Below are positions 38,929-46,821 of a stretch of DNA of 64,000 nt, piece after piece. This stretch comes from Rhodopseudomonas sp. (GTDB lineage: Bacteria; Pseudomonadota; Alphaproteobacteria; Rhizobiales; Xanthobacteraceae), in contig WGNB01000027.1 in assembly GCA_016124795.1 (NCBI GenBank), positions 1 through 64,000 of the forward strand, given 5' to 3'. The notes under the pieces are model-generated. The model did not search any database. It saw nothing but the letters and a program-made list of their open reading frames with translations, and was not told where the DNA came from. A program made the translations under genes and the position numbers. The first letter of the stretch is position 1. Every line of letters starts with the position of its first letter.

Positions 38929-40251
38929 TCAGGCCGGCCGCGACAACGGCAGGATCATGCGTGCCAAGAGACCGTGCGGTTTGGCGTCGTTCAATTCGAG
39001 CTTGCCGCTGTGGGCGGCGACGATGGTCGAGGCGATCGACAGGCCAAGGCCGAAACTGGCGCCGTTGCCGAGGCCGCGCGCAGGATCGCCGCGATAGAAC
39101 GGTTCGATCACCTTGGCGCGTTCGGCGGCGCCGATGCCGGGGCCGTTGTCCTCCACCTCGATGACGGCGGCGCCGGGTTCGCTGACGATGCGCACGGTGA
39201 CCGCGGTGCCATATTTCAATCCGTTGTGAACCAGGTTCATTACCGCGCGCGTGATCTGGTCGGGATCGCAGTGCAGATAGAGATGCGGCGGCGCGTTGTA
39301 GCTCAGTGGGTGCCCCATGTCGGCGAAGTCGTCGCACAGCACCTGAATGACGCTCGGCAGATCGACCAGCACATGCTGGCTCTCGCCGGTGCTCTGTTCG
39401 CGCAGGAAGGCCAGTGCCGACTGCACCATGTATTGCATGGTGTCGAGGTCGCGGATCACCTGGCCCTGCAACGGCGTCTGTTCGATTTCCTCGGCGCGCA
39501 GGCGCAGCCGGGTGATCGGCGTGCGCAGGTCGTGACCGATCGCGGCGAGCATTCGGGTGCGGTCGTCGACCATCGCGCGGATACGGCCGCGCATGTCGTT
39601 GAGCGCGCGGGCGAGCCCTCGGACCTCGGCCGGCCCGCTTTCCGGCAACGGCGCGTCGAGGCGGTCGACTGAAAATTGTTCGGCGGCGTTGGTAATGCGC
39701 GCCAGCGGCGCGGTCAGCGCGCGCCCGACCCACAGGAACAGCAGGGTGAGAACCACGGCCAGAAACATCACCGTGCCGATCAGCATTGGCAGCCGGTTGG
39801 AGGGCGGCGGCGGGAGTTCGGCGGCGATGAACTGGTGGTCGGACAGCCGGATGGCGACGCGCGGCGGGCCGCGTCGGTCGTCTTCGCCGGGGCGTAGGAC
39901 ATAGACCTTGTAGCGGTCGCCGAGCACGGCCCTGAGATCGTGGATCGGTCGGATATCGGTGAAATCTGTGGCGGTCGGTGGCAGCGCGTCGAGTTCGATC
40001 AGCGACGGCAGGCTTTCCCGTGCGGTACGTAGAATATCGGCTTGGGCTTGTGGCGTCGGCGCGGCGTCGAGCAGTCTGGCGGTAAAGGCGAGGCCGGCGA
40101 GAACGCCGACGGTGCTTTCCGTTTTCGGCGGCGGCTGCAACAGGAAGACGGTGGCGGTCACGCCATTGGCGATCGCCAGCGACATCACGATCAGCACGGC
40201 GATCTGGCTGCCGATATGGCGCGGCGTGAGATAGTGCAGGAGTCGCGTCAC
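38929..40251 (-). CDS. sensor histidine kinase (EnvZ/CpxA-type layout)
   Basis: 440 residues. Two membrane segments (about 13-35 and 160-182) flank a periplasmic loop of about 125 residues; then come a HAMP domain, the H-box IGHDLRTPITRLRLR near 236, and the ATP-binding domain with MNLVHNGLKYG, VEDNGPGIG and SFGLGLSIAS. The GTG at 40251 is chosen because it overlaps the response regulator stop (GTGA at 40248-40251 on the minus strand); the open frame continues upstream only as a shadow of that gene. A CpxP/Spy-like protein is encoded divergently. Confidence 0.92.
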   Translation of the reverse strand: MTRLLHYLTPRHIGSQIAVLIVMSLAIANGVTATVFLLQPPPKTESTVGVLAGLAFTARLLDAAPTPQAQADILRTARESLPSLIELDALPPTATDFTDIRPIHDLRAVLGDRYKVYVLRPGEDDRRGPPRVAIRLSDHQFIAAELPPPPSNRLPMLIGTVMFLAVVLTLLFLWVGRALTAPLARITNAAEQFSVDRLDAPLPESGPAEVRGLARALNDMRGRIRAMVDDRTRMLAAIGHDLRTPITRLRLRAEEIEQTPLQGQVIRDLDTMQYMVQSALAFLREQSTGESQHVLVDLPSVIQVLCDDFADMGHPLSYNAPPHLYLHCDPDQITRAVMNLVHNGLKYGTAVTVRIVSEPGAAVIEVEDNGPGIGAAERAKVIEPFYRGDPARGLGNGASFGLGLSIASTIVAAHSGKLELNDAKPHGLLARMILPLSRPA

Positions 40252-40961
40252 GCCGAACTGACCTGCGGCGAAAACATGTAGCCGCCCGAGCGGATGGTCT
40301 GGAACAGCAGCGGCTGGCGTGGATCCTTTTCCATCTTCTGTCGTAACCGGCTGACCAGCACATCGATGCTGCGGTCGAATGGTCCCGAGACGCGGCCTTG
40401 CGTCAGATCGATCAACTGGTCGCGCGACAGCACGCGGCGCGGCCGTTGGCAGAACACCAGGAGCAGCGCAAACTCGGCGCCGGTCAGTGCTACCCGCGCG
40501 CCCTCCGGGCTGAGCAACTGGCGGACGTTCGGGTCGAGCCGCCAGCCGTCGAAGGTCAGCGGCTGGCCGTCCGGCGCTTTCGTTGGCTCGCCGCCGCTTC
40601 GCCGCAACACGGCGCGGATACGCGCCAGCAATTCGCGCGGATTGAACGGCTTGGTCAGGTAATCGTCGGCGCCCATTTCCAGACCGATGATGCGGTCGAT
40701 GTCCTCGCTCTTGGCGGTCAGCATGATGACCGGCAGGTTCGAGCTGGCGCGCAGTCGGCGGCACAGGCTCAGGCCGTCCTCGCCCGGCAACATGATGTCG
40801 AGGATCGCCAGGTCGATGCCGCCGGCGGCGAGGACCTTGTCGGCCTCCTCGGCATGGGTCGCGGTCGATACCCGGATGTCGTTGGCGCGGAGGAAGCGCG
40901 CCACCAGGACGCTGATGTCATTGTCGTCCTCGACTAGCAGGACGTGCGTGGGCGTTGTCAT
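40248..40961 (-). CDS. OmpR-family response regulator
   Basis: 237 residues. Receiver domain with the acidic pocket VEDD and the phospho-acceptor Asp in AILDIMLPGEDG near residue 55, plus TAKSEDI and KPF; winged-helix DNA-binding domain in the C-terminal half (ALTGAEFALLLVFCQRP, LSRDQLIDL, IDVLVSRLRQKME, RSGGYMF). The ATG at 40961 gives the standard start close to VLLVEDD; an ATG at 40973 is also possible. Coupled to the histidine kinase gene by a 4-base overlap. Confidence 0.93.
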   Translation of the reverse strand: MTTPTHVLLVEDDNDISVLVARFLRANDIRVSTATHAEEADKVLAAGGIDLAILDIMLPGEDGLSLCRRLRASSNLPVIMLTAKSEDIDRIIGLEMGADDYLTKPFNPRELLARIRAVLRRSGGEPTKAPDGQPLTFDGWRLDPNVRQLLSPEGARVALTGAEFALLLVFCQRPRRVLSRDQLIDLTQGRVSGPFDRSIDVLVSRLRQKMEKDPRQPLLFQTIRSGGYMFSPQVSSA

Positions 40962-41175
40962 GGATCTCGGCATAGCCCGGTTCTTCGTTGCCGTGGCGGG
41001 AAAATTGTTACCGATTATTGCTGGCGAAACGGCGAAGTCGAGGCCGCCGGCCGAAATCGGCCTCGCCAGAAACAATCTTTAAAACTTCGCAACAAGTTTC
41101 TATCGACCGAACATATCGGGGCAAAGCGGGGGCCGCAGAACACGATCCAGCGAAACGGCAAGAGGAACGCGGATC
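40962..41175. promoter_or_regulatory. divergent promoter region, response regulator / CpxP-like gene
   Basis: 214 bases without a gene between two divergent reading units. It presumably holds both promoters and the binding site of the response regulator; I could not pick a convincing direct repeat by eye. Confidence 0.4.
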
Positions 41176-41910
41176 ATGAATACCATGGTCAAGGTGATCG
41201 TCGCGATCGGCTTTGTGGCAGTGGCGGCAGCGGTCGCCATCATTCTGCCGCCCGGTGCGCGCGGCTCGGCGGCGGAAGGCTATCCGCCGAAAGATCAATC
41301 CCGGTTGCCGGCCGGCATCGTGTCCGGCGATGCGGCCGATTACGCCGGCAATCTGTTGCAACTGGCGAAGGCGGTGAAATCGCGGCCAGCCGATACGTTC
41401 GCCCCTGGTAATATGGTGCTCGCCGATGCCGGCGGTCCGCCGGCCGGTTTCGGACCGCCGCCGGCGGGACCGCGCGACGGTCAGGATCGCGGACGAGATC
41501 GCGGTCAGGATCGTGGTGAAGCCTCGCGTCGGCTGGTGCGGATGGGGCCGCCGCGCATGGCGCCGGTCCCGCCCGACCGCCGCGCCTGCAATGAGCAGAT
41601 CGACCGCGGCGCCGGCGCCGCCGGCTATCTCAAGAGCAAGCTGGGTCTCGACAGCGCGCAGAAAGACGCCTGGCTGAAGATCGAACAGGCCGCCGATCCG
41701 GTGGTGCAGAAGATGCGCGCGTTCTGCGCCGAACTGCCGACCGAGCCGGGCGCGCCGAGCTTCCCGACGATGATTGAACTCGCCGACAAGCAAATCGCGC
41801 TGCGCTCCGAGTTCGTCCACGCCATCGTCGCGCCGGCCAAGGCCTTTTACGACTTGCTGACGCCGCAGCAGCGCGCGGTGCTCGATCGCCCGCCGCCCCC
41901 GATTTTGTGA
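41176..41910 (+). CDS. CpxP/Spy-like LTxxQ-motif periplasmic protein
   Basis: 244 residues. A hydrophobic N-terminus (about 5-24) exports or anchors it. A Pro/Gly/Arg/Asp-rich segment (about 85-125, with repeated DRG(R/Q/E) units) precedes the helical domain (about 135-240): YLKSKLGLDSAQKDAWLKIE and LTPQQRAVLDR, the LTxxQ motif of the CpxP/Spy family. Such proteins are periplasmic chaperones or feedback inhibitors of a two-component sensor. Encoded divergently from the response regulator, as cpxP is from cpxRA in enterobacteria. A terminator follows. Confidence 0.82.
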   Translation: MNTMVKVIVAIGFVAVAAAVAIILPPGARGSAAEGYPPKDQSRLPAGIVSGDAADYAGNLLQLAKAVKSRPADTFAPGNMVLADAGGPPAGFGPPPAGPRDGQDRGRDRGQDRGEASRRLVRMGPPRMAPVPPDRRACNEQIDRGAGAAGYLKSKLGLDSAQKDAWLKIEQAADPVVQKMRAFCAELPTEPGAPSFPTMIELADKQIALRSEFVHAIVAPAKAFYDLLTPQQRAVLDRPPPPIL

Positions 41911-41951
41911 TCGTCGCGGCATCCTCGTCCCCAACAGGGATGCCGAAACGA

Positions 41952-41989
41952 GCGACCGCCGCTGCGACCGCGGCGGTCGCAGCGTTTTC
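41952..41989 (+). terminator. intrinsic terminator after the CpxP-like gene
   Basis: A perfect 11-bp stem (GCGACCGCCGC / GCGGCGGTCGC) with a 7-nt loop, followed by AGCGTTTTC. It separates the CpxP-like gene from the exporter operon. Confidence 0.75.
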
Positions 41990-42013
41990 GTTCCGCGTGT
42001 CGATTGAGTCCGA

Positions 42014-43522
42014 ATGCGAAATGCCATGAAGCCGAATGCCGTCATCGGCGCCGCGATCATGTTGACAGCCGTGGCGTTGTCCGGCTGTGCCGTCGGCCCC
42101 GATTACAAACCATCCCCGATCGTGCTGCCGATCCACTGGTCGAATGAAAAGAACGGCCAGATCGTCAAGCCGGTCGATCTGGCGCAGTGGTGGACGCGAC
42201 TGAACGACCCGGTGCTGAACGGGCTGATCGAAGACGCCGTCAGTGGCAATCTCGATGTCGCCAGCGCCAAGGCGAAAATCCGAGAGGCGCGCGCGACCCG
42301 CCGTCAGGCGATCGGCGCGCTGTTTCCGTCGGTCAGTGGCGAGGGCGCGGCGACCCGCAGTCGCACCGCGGCCAGCAGCGACGCGAGCGCGCCGGTCACC
42401 GCCAATCAGTTTCAGGCCGGCTTCGATTCGAGTTGGGAACTTGACCTGTTCGGCGCCAACAAGCGCGCGGTCGAGGCGGCGTCCTACGGCGTCGATGCCG
42501 CCGACGATAATCTGCGCGCGACCTTGCTGACGCTGGTCGGCGATGTCTCGGCTTATTATGTCGAGGCGCGCGGTTATCAGGCCCGCATCGCGCTCGCCCG
42601 CCGCACCGCCAAATCGCAACGCGACACCTGGGCGTTGACGCAACGCAAGTTCGAAGCCGGTTCGACGACGGCGGCCGATGTCGCCAAGGCGGCGGCGGTC
42701 GCCGCCACCACCGAAGCCGACATTCCGGGTTACGAGACGTCCTATGCCGCCGCGGTGCATCGGCTCGGCGTGCTGCTCGGCCTCGATCCGGTGGCGCTGG
42801 TGCGTGAATTGCGGCATGGCGCGCCGATCCCGACACCGCGTCTGCCTTTGCCGGCCGGCATTCCGGCCAATGTGATGTCGGCGCGGCCGGACGTCCGTCA
42901 GGCCGAGCGGCAACTGGCGCAGTACACCGCCAAGATCGGCCAGGCCGAAGCCGCGCTTTATCCGAGCGTCAGCCTGACCGGGTCGGTATCGACCACTGGG
43001 CTCAACACCCGCGACATCGGCAGGAACTCATCGATCGGCTGGTCGATCGGCCCGAGCCTGAGCGTGCCATTGTTCAATGCCGGACGATTGCGCGCGGCGG
43101 TCGATGTCGCCAAAGCGCAACGCGACCAATACGACGTTGCCTGGCGTTCGGCGGTGCTGACCGCGCTGGAAGATGTCGAAAACGCGCTGGTGTCGCTGGC
43201 GCAGGAACGTATCAAGCAACGTAAGCTCGGCGAAGCGGTGCGGCGTTATCGCGAGGCGGCGCGGCTGTCGCACGCGCTGTTCGAGAACGGTTCGGCGAGT
43301 TTCCTCGATGTGCTCGACGCCGAACGCTCGCTCTACACGGCGGAGGATTCGCTGCTGCAAAGCAGGGCCGCGATCGCCACCGATTATGTCGCCTTGGCCA
43401 AGGCGCTTGGCGGTGGCTGGGATGGCGCGATCGACAGTTCAAAGCCGGAGGTCGTCGATCGCGCAACCGGCCCGCATGTGATGCCGGTCGTCGCGGCGCG
43501 GGCGGCATCGCCGAACGACTAG
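42014..43522 (+). CDS. outer membrane efflux factor (NodT/OprM family)
   Basis: 502-residue TolC-like lipoprotein channel. A lipobox LSGC near residue 26 follows the signal sequence, and then CAVGPDYKPSP, the usual NodT-family start. Two OEP repeats follow, with AGFDSSWELDLFGANKR and SARPDVRQAERQLAQY as typical motifs. The first ATG (42014) is used; an ATG at 42026 also fits. It is the first of three genes encoding a complete tripartite exporter with the MacA- and MacB-like proteins. Confidence 0.93.
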   Translation: MRNAMKPNAVIGAAIMLTAVALSGCAVGPDYKPSPIVLPIHWSNEKNGQIVKPVDLAQWWTRLNDPVLNGLIEDAVSGNLDVASAKAKIREARATRRQAIGALFPSVSGEGAATRSRTAASSDASAPVTANQFQAGFDSSWELDLFGANKRAVEAASYGVDAADDNLRATLLTLVGDVSAYYVEARGYQARIALARRTAKSQRDTWALTQRKFEAGSTTAADVAKAAAVAATTEADIPGYETSYAAAVHRLGVLLGLDPVALVRELRHGAPIPTPRLPLPAGIPANVMSARPDVRQAERQLAQYTAKIGQAEAALYPSVSLTGSVSTTGLNTRDIGRNSSIGWSIGPSLSVPLFNAGRLRAAVDVAKAQRDQYDVAWRSAVLTALEDVENALVSLAQERIKQRKLGEAVRRYREAARLSHALFENGSASFLDVLDAERSLYTAEDSLLQSRAAIATDYVALAKALGGGWDGAIDSSKPEVVDRATGPHVMPVVAARAASPND

Positions 43523-43545
43523 CATCATTGTGGGGGATCGCATTC

Positions 43546-44826
43546 TTGCTGGACAATACCACGAACATTCCTGCGCTGAGCCGGGCGGCGACGCGAGCCG
43601 GACGCCTCAGTCGACGCGCGCGCTGGACAGCGGTCGTTCTCGTGCTGGCGGTCGTTGCCGGTGTGATCGTCAAGCTTGCCCTGTTTTCCGCCACGCCCGT
43701 TGCGATGATGACCGCGACCGCGGTCATGGGTGATGTCGAGGAATCGGTGCTGGCGACCGGCACGCTGAAGCCGGCCCGGCTGGTCGCGGTCGGCTCGCAG
43801 GCCAGCGGCCGTATCACCGCGCTCAACGTCACGCTCGGCCAGACGGTCAAGAAAGGCGACCTGATCGCGACCATCGATTCGATGACGCAGCAGAACGCCT
43901 TGCGCACCGCGCAGGCGGCGCTTGCCAACGTCAAGGCGCAGCGTCAGGAAAAAGAGGCGACGCTGGCTTATGCCGAAACCGCGCGCGGCCGGCAGCAGCG
44001 CACCTTGGCGGTGAATGCGTCGTCGCATTCCGATTTCGATTCCGCCGACGCGACGGTCAAGACGACGCAGGCGCAGATCGCGCAGCTCGATGCCCAGATC
44101 GTCGAGGCCGAGGTCGCGGTCGAGACCGCCCGCGTTAATCTCGGTTACACCCGCATCACCGCGCCGATCGATGGCACCGTGCTGGCGACCGTGACGCAGG
44201 AAGGCCAGACGGTGAATGCGACCCAGTCGGCGCCGACCATCGTTATTCTCGGTGCGGTCGATGTCATGACCGTCAAGGCGGAAATCTCCGAAGCCGATGT
44301 CGTCAAGGTCAAGCCGGGGCAGCCGGTCTATTTCACCATCCTCGGCGATCCCGATCATCCTTATCGCACGACATTGACGTCGATCGAGCCGGCGCCGGAA
44401 TCGATCCGTAACGATACCAGCATTAGTTCGTCGACCTCGACCACCAGCAGTTCGTCGTCGTCATCGTCGACCTCGACGTCGGCGATCTATTACAACGGCG
44501 TGTTCAATGTGCCCAATCCCGATGGCCGTCTGCGCACTTACATGACCGCGCAGGTGCGCGTCGTGCTTGGCGAAGCCAGGAACGTGTTGACAATTCCGGT
44601 CGCGGCGCTCGGTGCGCGCGGTCAGGACGGCAGCTATGCGGTTAAGGTCGTCGGCAGCGACGGCGCGATTGCAACCCGGCAGGTCAGGATCGGGCTCGAC
44701 GACAAGATCACCGCACAGGTGTTGTCCGGCCTCACGCAAGGCGAGCGCGTCGTCACCGGCGAGAAGACATCCGCGACCACAACATCGTCGCGGGTGCCCG
44801 GCGGCCCGCCGCCGATGGGCTTCTAG
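43546..44826 (+). CDS. macA: MacA-type periplasmic adaptor
   Basis: Membrane fusion protein that links MacB to the outer membrane channel. About 426 residues: one N-terminal membrane anchor (about 26-48), lipoyl-like halves around VGSQASGRITALNVTLGQTV and GYTRITAPIDGTVLATVTQEG, an alpha-hairpin between them, and beta-barrel domains. A Ser/Thr tract of about 25 residues (nucleotides 44418-44490) interrupts the barrel before AIYYNGVFNVPNPDG. I prefer the TTG at 43546, which has GGGGGA nine bases upstream, over the TTG at 43528. Confidence 0.92.
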   Translation: MLDNTTNIPALSRAATRAGRLSRRARWTAVVLVLAVVAGVIVKLALFSATPVAMMTATAVMGDVEESVLATGTLKPARLVAVGSQASGRITALNVTLGQTVKKGDLIATIDSMTQQNALRTAQAALANVKAQRQEKEATLAYAETARGRQQRTLAVNASSHSDFDSADATVKTTQAQIAQLDAQIVEAEVAVETARVNLGYTRITAPIDGTVLATVTQEGQTVNATQSAPTIVILGAVDVMTVKAEISEADVVKVKPGQPVYFTILGDPDHPYRTTLTSIEPAPESIRNDTSISSSTSTTSSSSSSSSTSTSAIYYNGVFNVPNPDGRLRTYMTAQVRVVLGEARNVLTIPVAALGARGQDGSYAVKVVGSDGAIATRQVRIGLDDKITAQVLSGLTQGERVVTGEKTSATTTSSRVPGGPPPMGF

Positions 44827-44844
44827 CGCGACGGCGGTGATACG

Positions 44845-46809
44845 ATGACCGAGCCGCGCCCGCCGTTGATCGAGTTGCGCAAGCTGCGACGGGAATATCC
44901 CTCCGGCGACGACACGCTGGTTGTGCTGAAGGATCTCGACCTGACCATCGAGGCCGGCGAAATGGTCGCCATCGTCGGCGCGTCGGGCTCCGGTAAATCG
45001 ACGCTGATGAACATTCTCGGCTGTCTTGATCGGCCGACCGCCGGGCAATATCGCATTGCCGGCCGGGAGACCGCCGCGCTCGATCCCGACGAATTGGCGG
45101 CGCTGCGCCGCGAACATTTCGGCTTCATCTTTCAGCGTTATCACTTGCTGCCGGCTTTGACCGCGCTCGGTAATGTCGAGGTGCCGGCGATCTATGCCGG
45201 CATGGCCGGTGACGAGCGGCGGCAGCGCGCGAGCGCCTTGTTGTCGCGTCTCGGCATGGCCGACCGTCTCGGTCATCATCCCGGCCAATTGTCCGGCGGT
45301 CAGCAGCAGCGTGTCTGCATCGCCCGCGCGCTGATTAACGGTGGCGAGATTATCCTGGCCGACGAGCCGACCGGCGCGCTCGATACGCAGAGTGGCGAGG
45401 AGGTGCTGCAAATCCTCGATCAGCTCAATGCCGAGGGCAAAACCATCGTCACCGTGACGCATGATCCGGCGATTGCCGCGCGCGCGCAGCGGATCGTCGA
45501 GATCGGCGATGGCCGGATCATATCCGATCGGCGCAAGACGGCGGTGCGCGTCGACAAGACGGCACCGGCTCCGGTGGCGGCCGTGGGCGGCTGGCGCTGG
45601 CAGGCGCAACTCGACCGCTTCAGGCAGGCATTCCTGATGGCGCTGTTGGCGATGCGCGCTAACCGGCTGCGCACCTTTCTCACCATGCTCGGTATCATCA
45701 TCGGCATCGCGGCGGTGGTCTCGGTGGTGGCGCTCGGCAAAGGCGCGCAGCAGCGGGTGCTGTCGAACATCGCCAGTCTCGGCACCAACACGCTGGAGAT
45801 TTTTCCCGGCGCCAGTTTCGGCGATGTGCGTTCGGCCAAGGTGCAGACGCTGGTGGTGTCGGACGCCGATGCGCTGGTCAGGCAGCCTTATGCCGCCGGC
45901 GTGACGCCGACGGTGTCGACCAGCAGCACCGTGCGTTACGGCTCGCTGGAAGCCAACGTGCTGGTCAATGGCGTCGGCGCGCAATATTTCGAGGTTAAGG
46001 GCACCAAGCTGGCGGAAGGCCGGCTGTTCGGCGCTGACAGCGTGCGCCGGCTGGCGCAGGAAGTGGTGATCGACGAGAACACCCGCAAGACTTTGTTCGA
46101 CGGCGTGGCCGGCGGCGCGGTCGGCAAGATTCTGCTGGTCGGCAAGGTGCCGTTGCGCGTCGTCGGCGTCGCCGCGCAACAGCAAGGCGGTTTTGGCGGT
46201 AGCCAGAACCTGTCGGTTTATCTGCCCTATACGACGGTACAGTCGCGCATTCTCGGCACCACGACGTTGCGTAGCATCACGCTGCGGGTCAGCGACGATG
46301 TCACGCCGGCCCTGGCCGAGCAGGCGGTGACGCGCTTCCTGTCCCAGCGTCACGGCCGCAAGGATTTCTTTATTCTCAACACCGACGATATCCGCCAGAC
46401 CATCACACAGACCGCGCAGACTTTGACCTTGCTGGTCGCGGCGATCGCCGTAATCTCGCTGGTTGTCGGCGGCATCGGCGTGATGAACATCATGCTGGTG
46501 TCGGTGGTCGAGCGTACCGCCGAGATCGGCGTGCGGATGGCGGTTGGTGCGCGCCGTAGCGATATTCTGCAACAGTTTCTGATCGAAGCGGTGCTGGTCT
46601 GTATCGTCGGCGGCAGTCTGGGAATTGTCGTCTCGCTCGGCCTTGGCGCCGCGGTCGCGATGCTGGGCTCGTCCTTCGCCTTTGTCTATTCCAGCACGGC
46701 GATCGTGCTGGCCTTCCTGTGCTCGACGCTGGTCGGTGTCGTCTTCGGCTTTCTGCCGGCGCGCAATGCGGCGCGGCTCGACCCGGTCGTGGCGCTGGCG
46801 CGGGAGTGA
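44845..46809 (+). CDS. macB: MacB-type ABC transporter, ATPase-permease fusion
   Basis: 654 residues. ABC domain at about 1-230: Walker [10 protein letters not shown] near 51, signature LSGGQQQR near 150, Walker [13 protein letters not shown] near 170. Then one membrane segment ([18 protein letters not shown], near 280), a large periplasmic MacB core domain and three C-terminal membrane segments with the FtsX motif [20 protein letters not shown]. Drives mechanotransmission to the MacA-TolC assembly for export of macrolides, peptides or lipids; the substrate here is unknown. Confidence 0.94.
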   Translation: MTEPRPPLIELRKLRREYPSGDDTLVVLKDLDLTIEAGEMVAIVGASGSGKSTLMNILGCLDRPTAGQYRIAGRETAALDPDELAALRREHFGFIFQRYHLLPALTALGNVEVPAIYAGMAGDERRQRASALLSRLGMADRLGHHPGQLSGGQQQRVCIARALINGGEIILADEPTGALDTQSGEEVLQILDQLNAEGKTIVTVTHDPAIAARAQRIVEIGDGRIISDRRKTAVRVDKTAPAPVAAVGGWRWQAQLDRFRQAFLMALLAMRANRLRTFLTMLGIIIGIAAVVSVVALGKGAQQRVLSNIASLGTNTLEIFPGASFGDVRSAKVQTLVVSDADALVRQPYAAGVTPTVSTSSTVRYGSLEANVLVNGVGAQYFEVKGTKLAEGRLFGADSVRRLAQEVVIDENTRKTLFDGVAGGAVGKILLVGKVPLRVVGVAAQQQGGFGGSQNLSVYLPYTTVQSRILGTTTLRSITLRVSDDVTPALAEQAVTRFLSQRHGRKDFFILNTDDIRQTITQTAQTLTLLVAAIAVISLVVGGIGVMNIMLVSVVERTAEIGVRMAVGARRSDILQQFLIEAVLVCIVGGSLGIVVSLGLGAAVAMLGSSFAFVYSSTAIVLAFLCSTLVGVVFGFLPARNAARLDPVVALARE

Positions 46810-46821
46810 TGGCGGTTTCGT

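Noticed and set aside
44461..46572. Long minus-strand open frame (703 codons) opposite macA/macB
   Set aside because: It is antisense to two clearly conserved genes; its composition is the usual His/Arg/Asp-rich shadow of GC-rich coding DNA.
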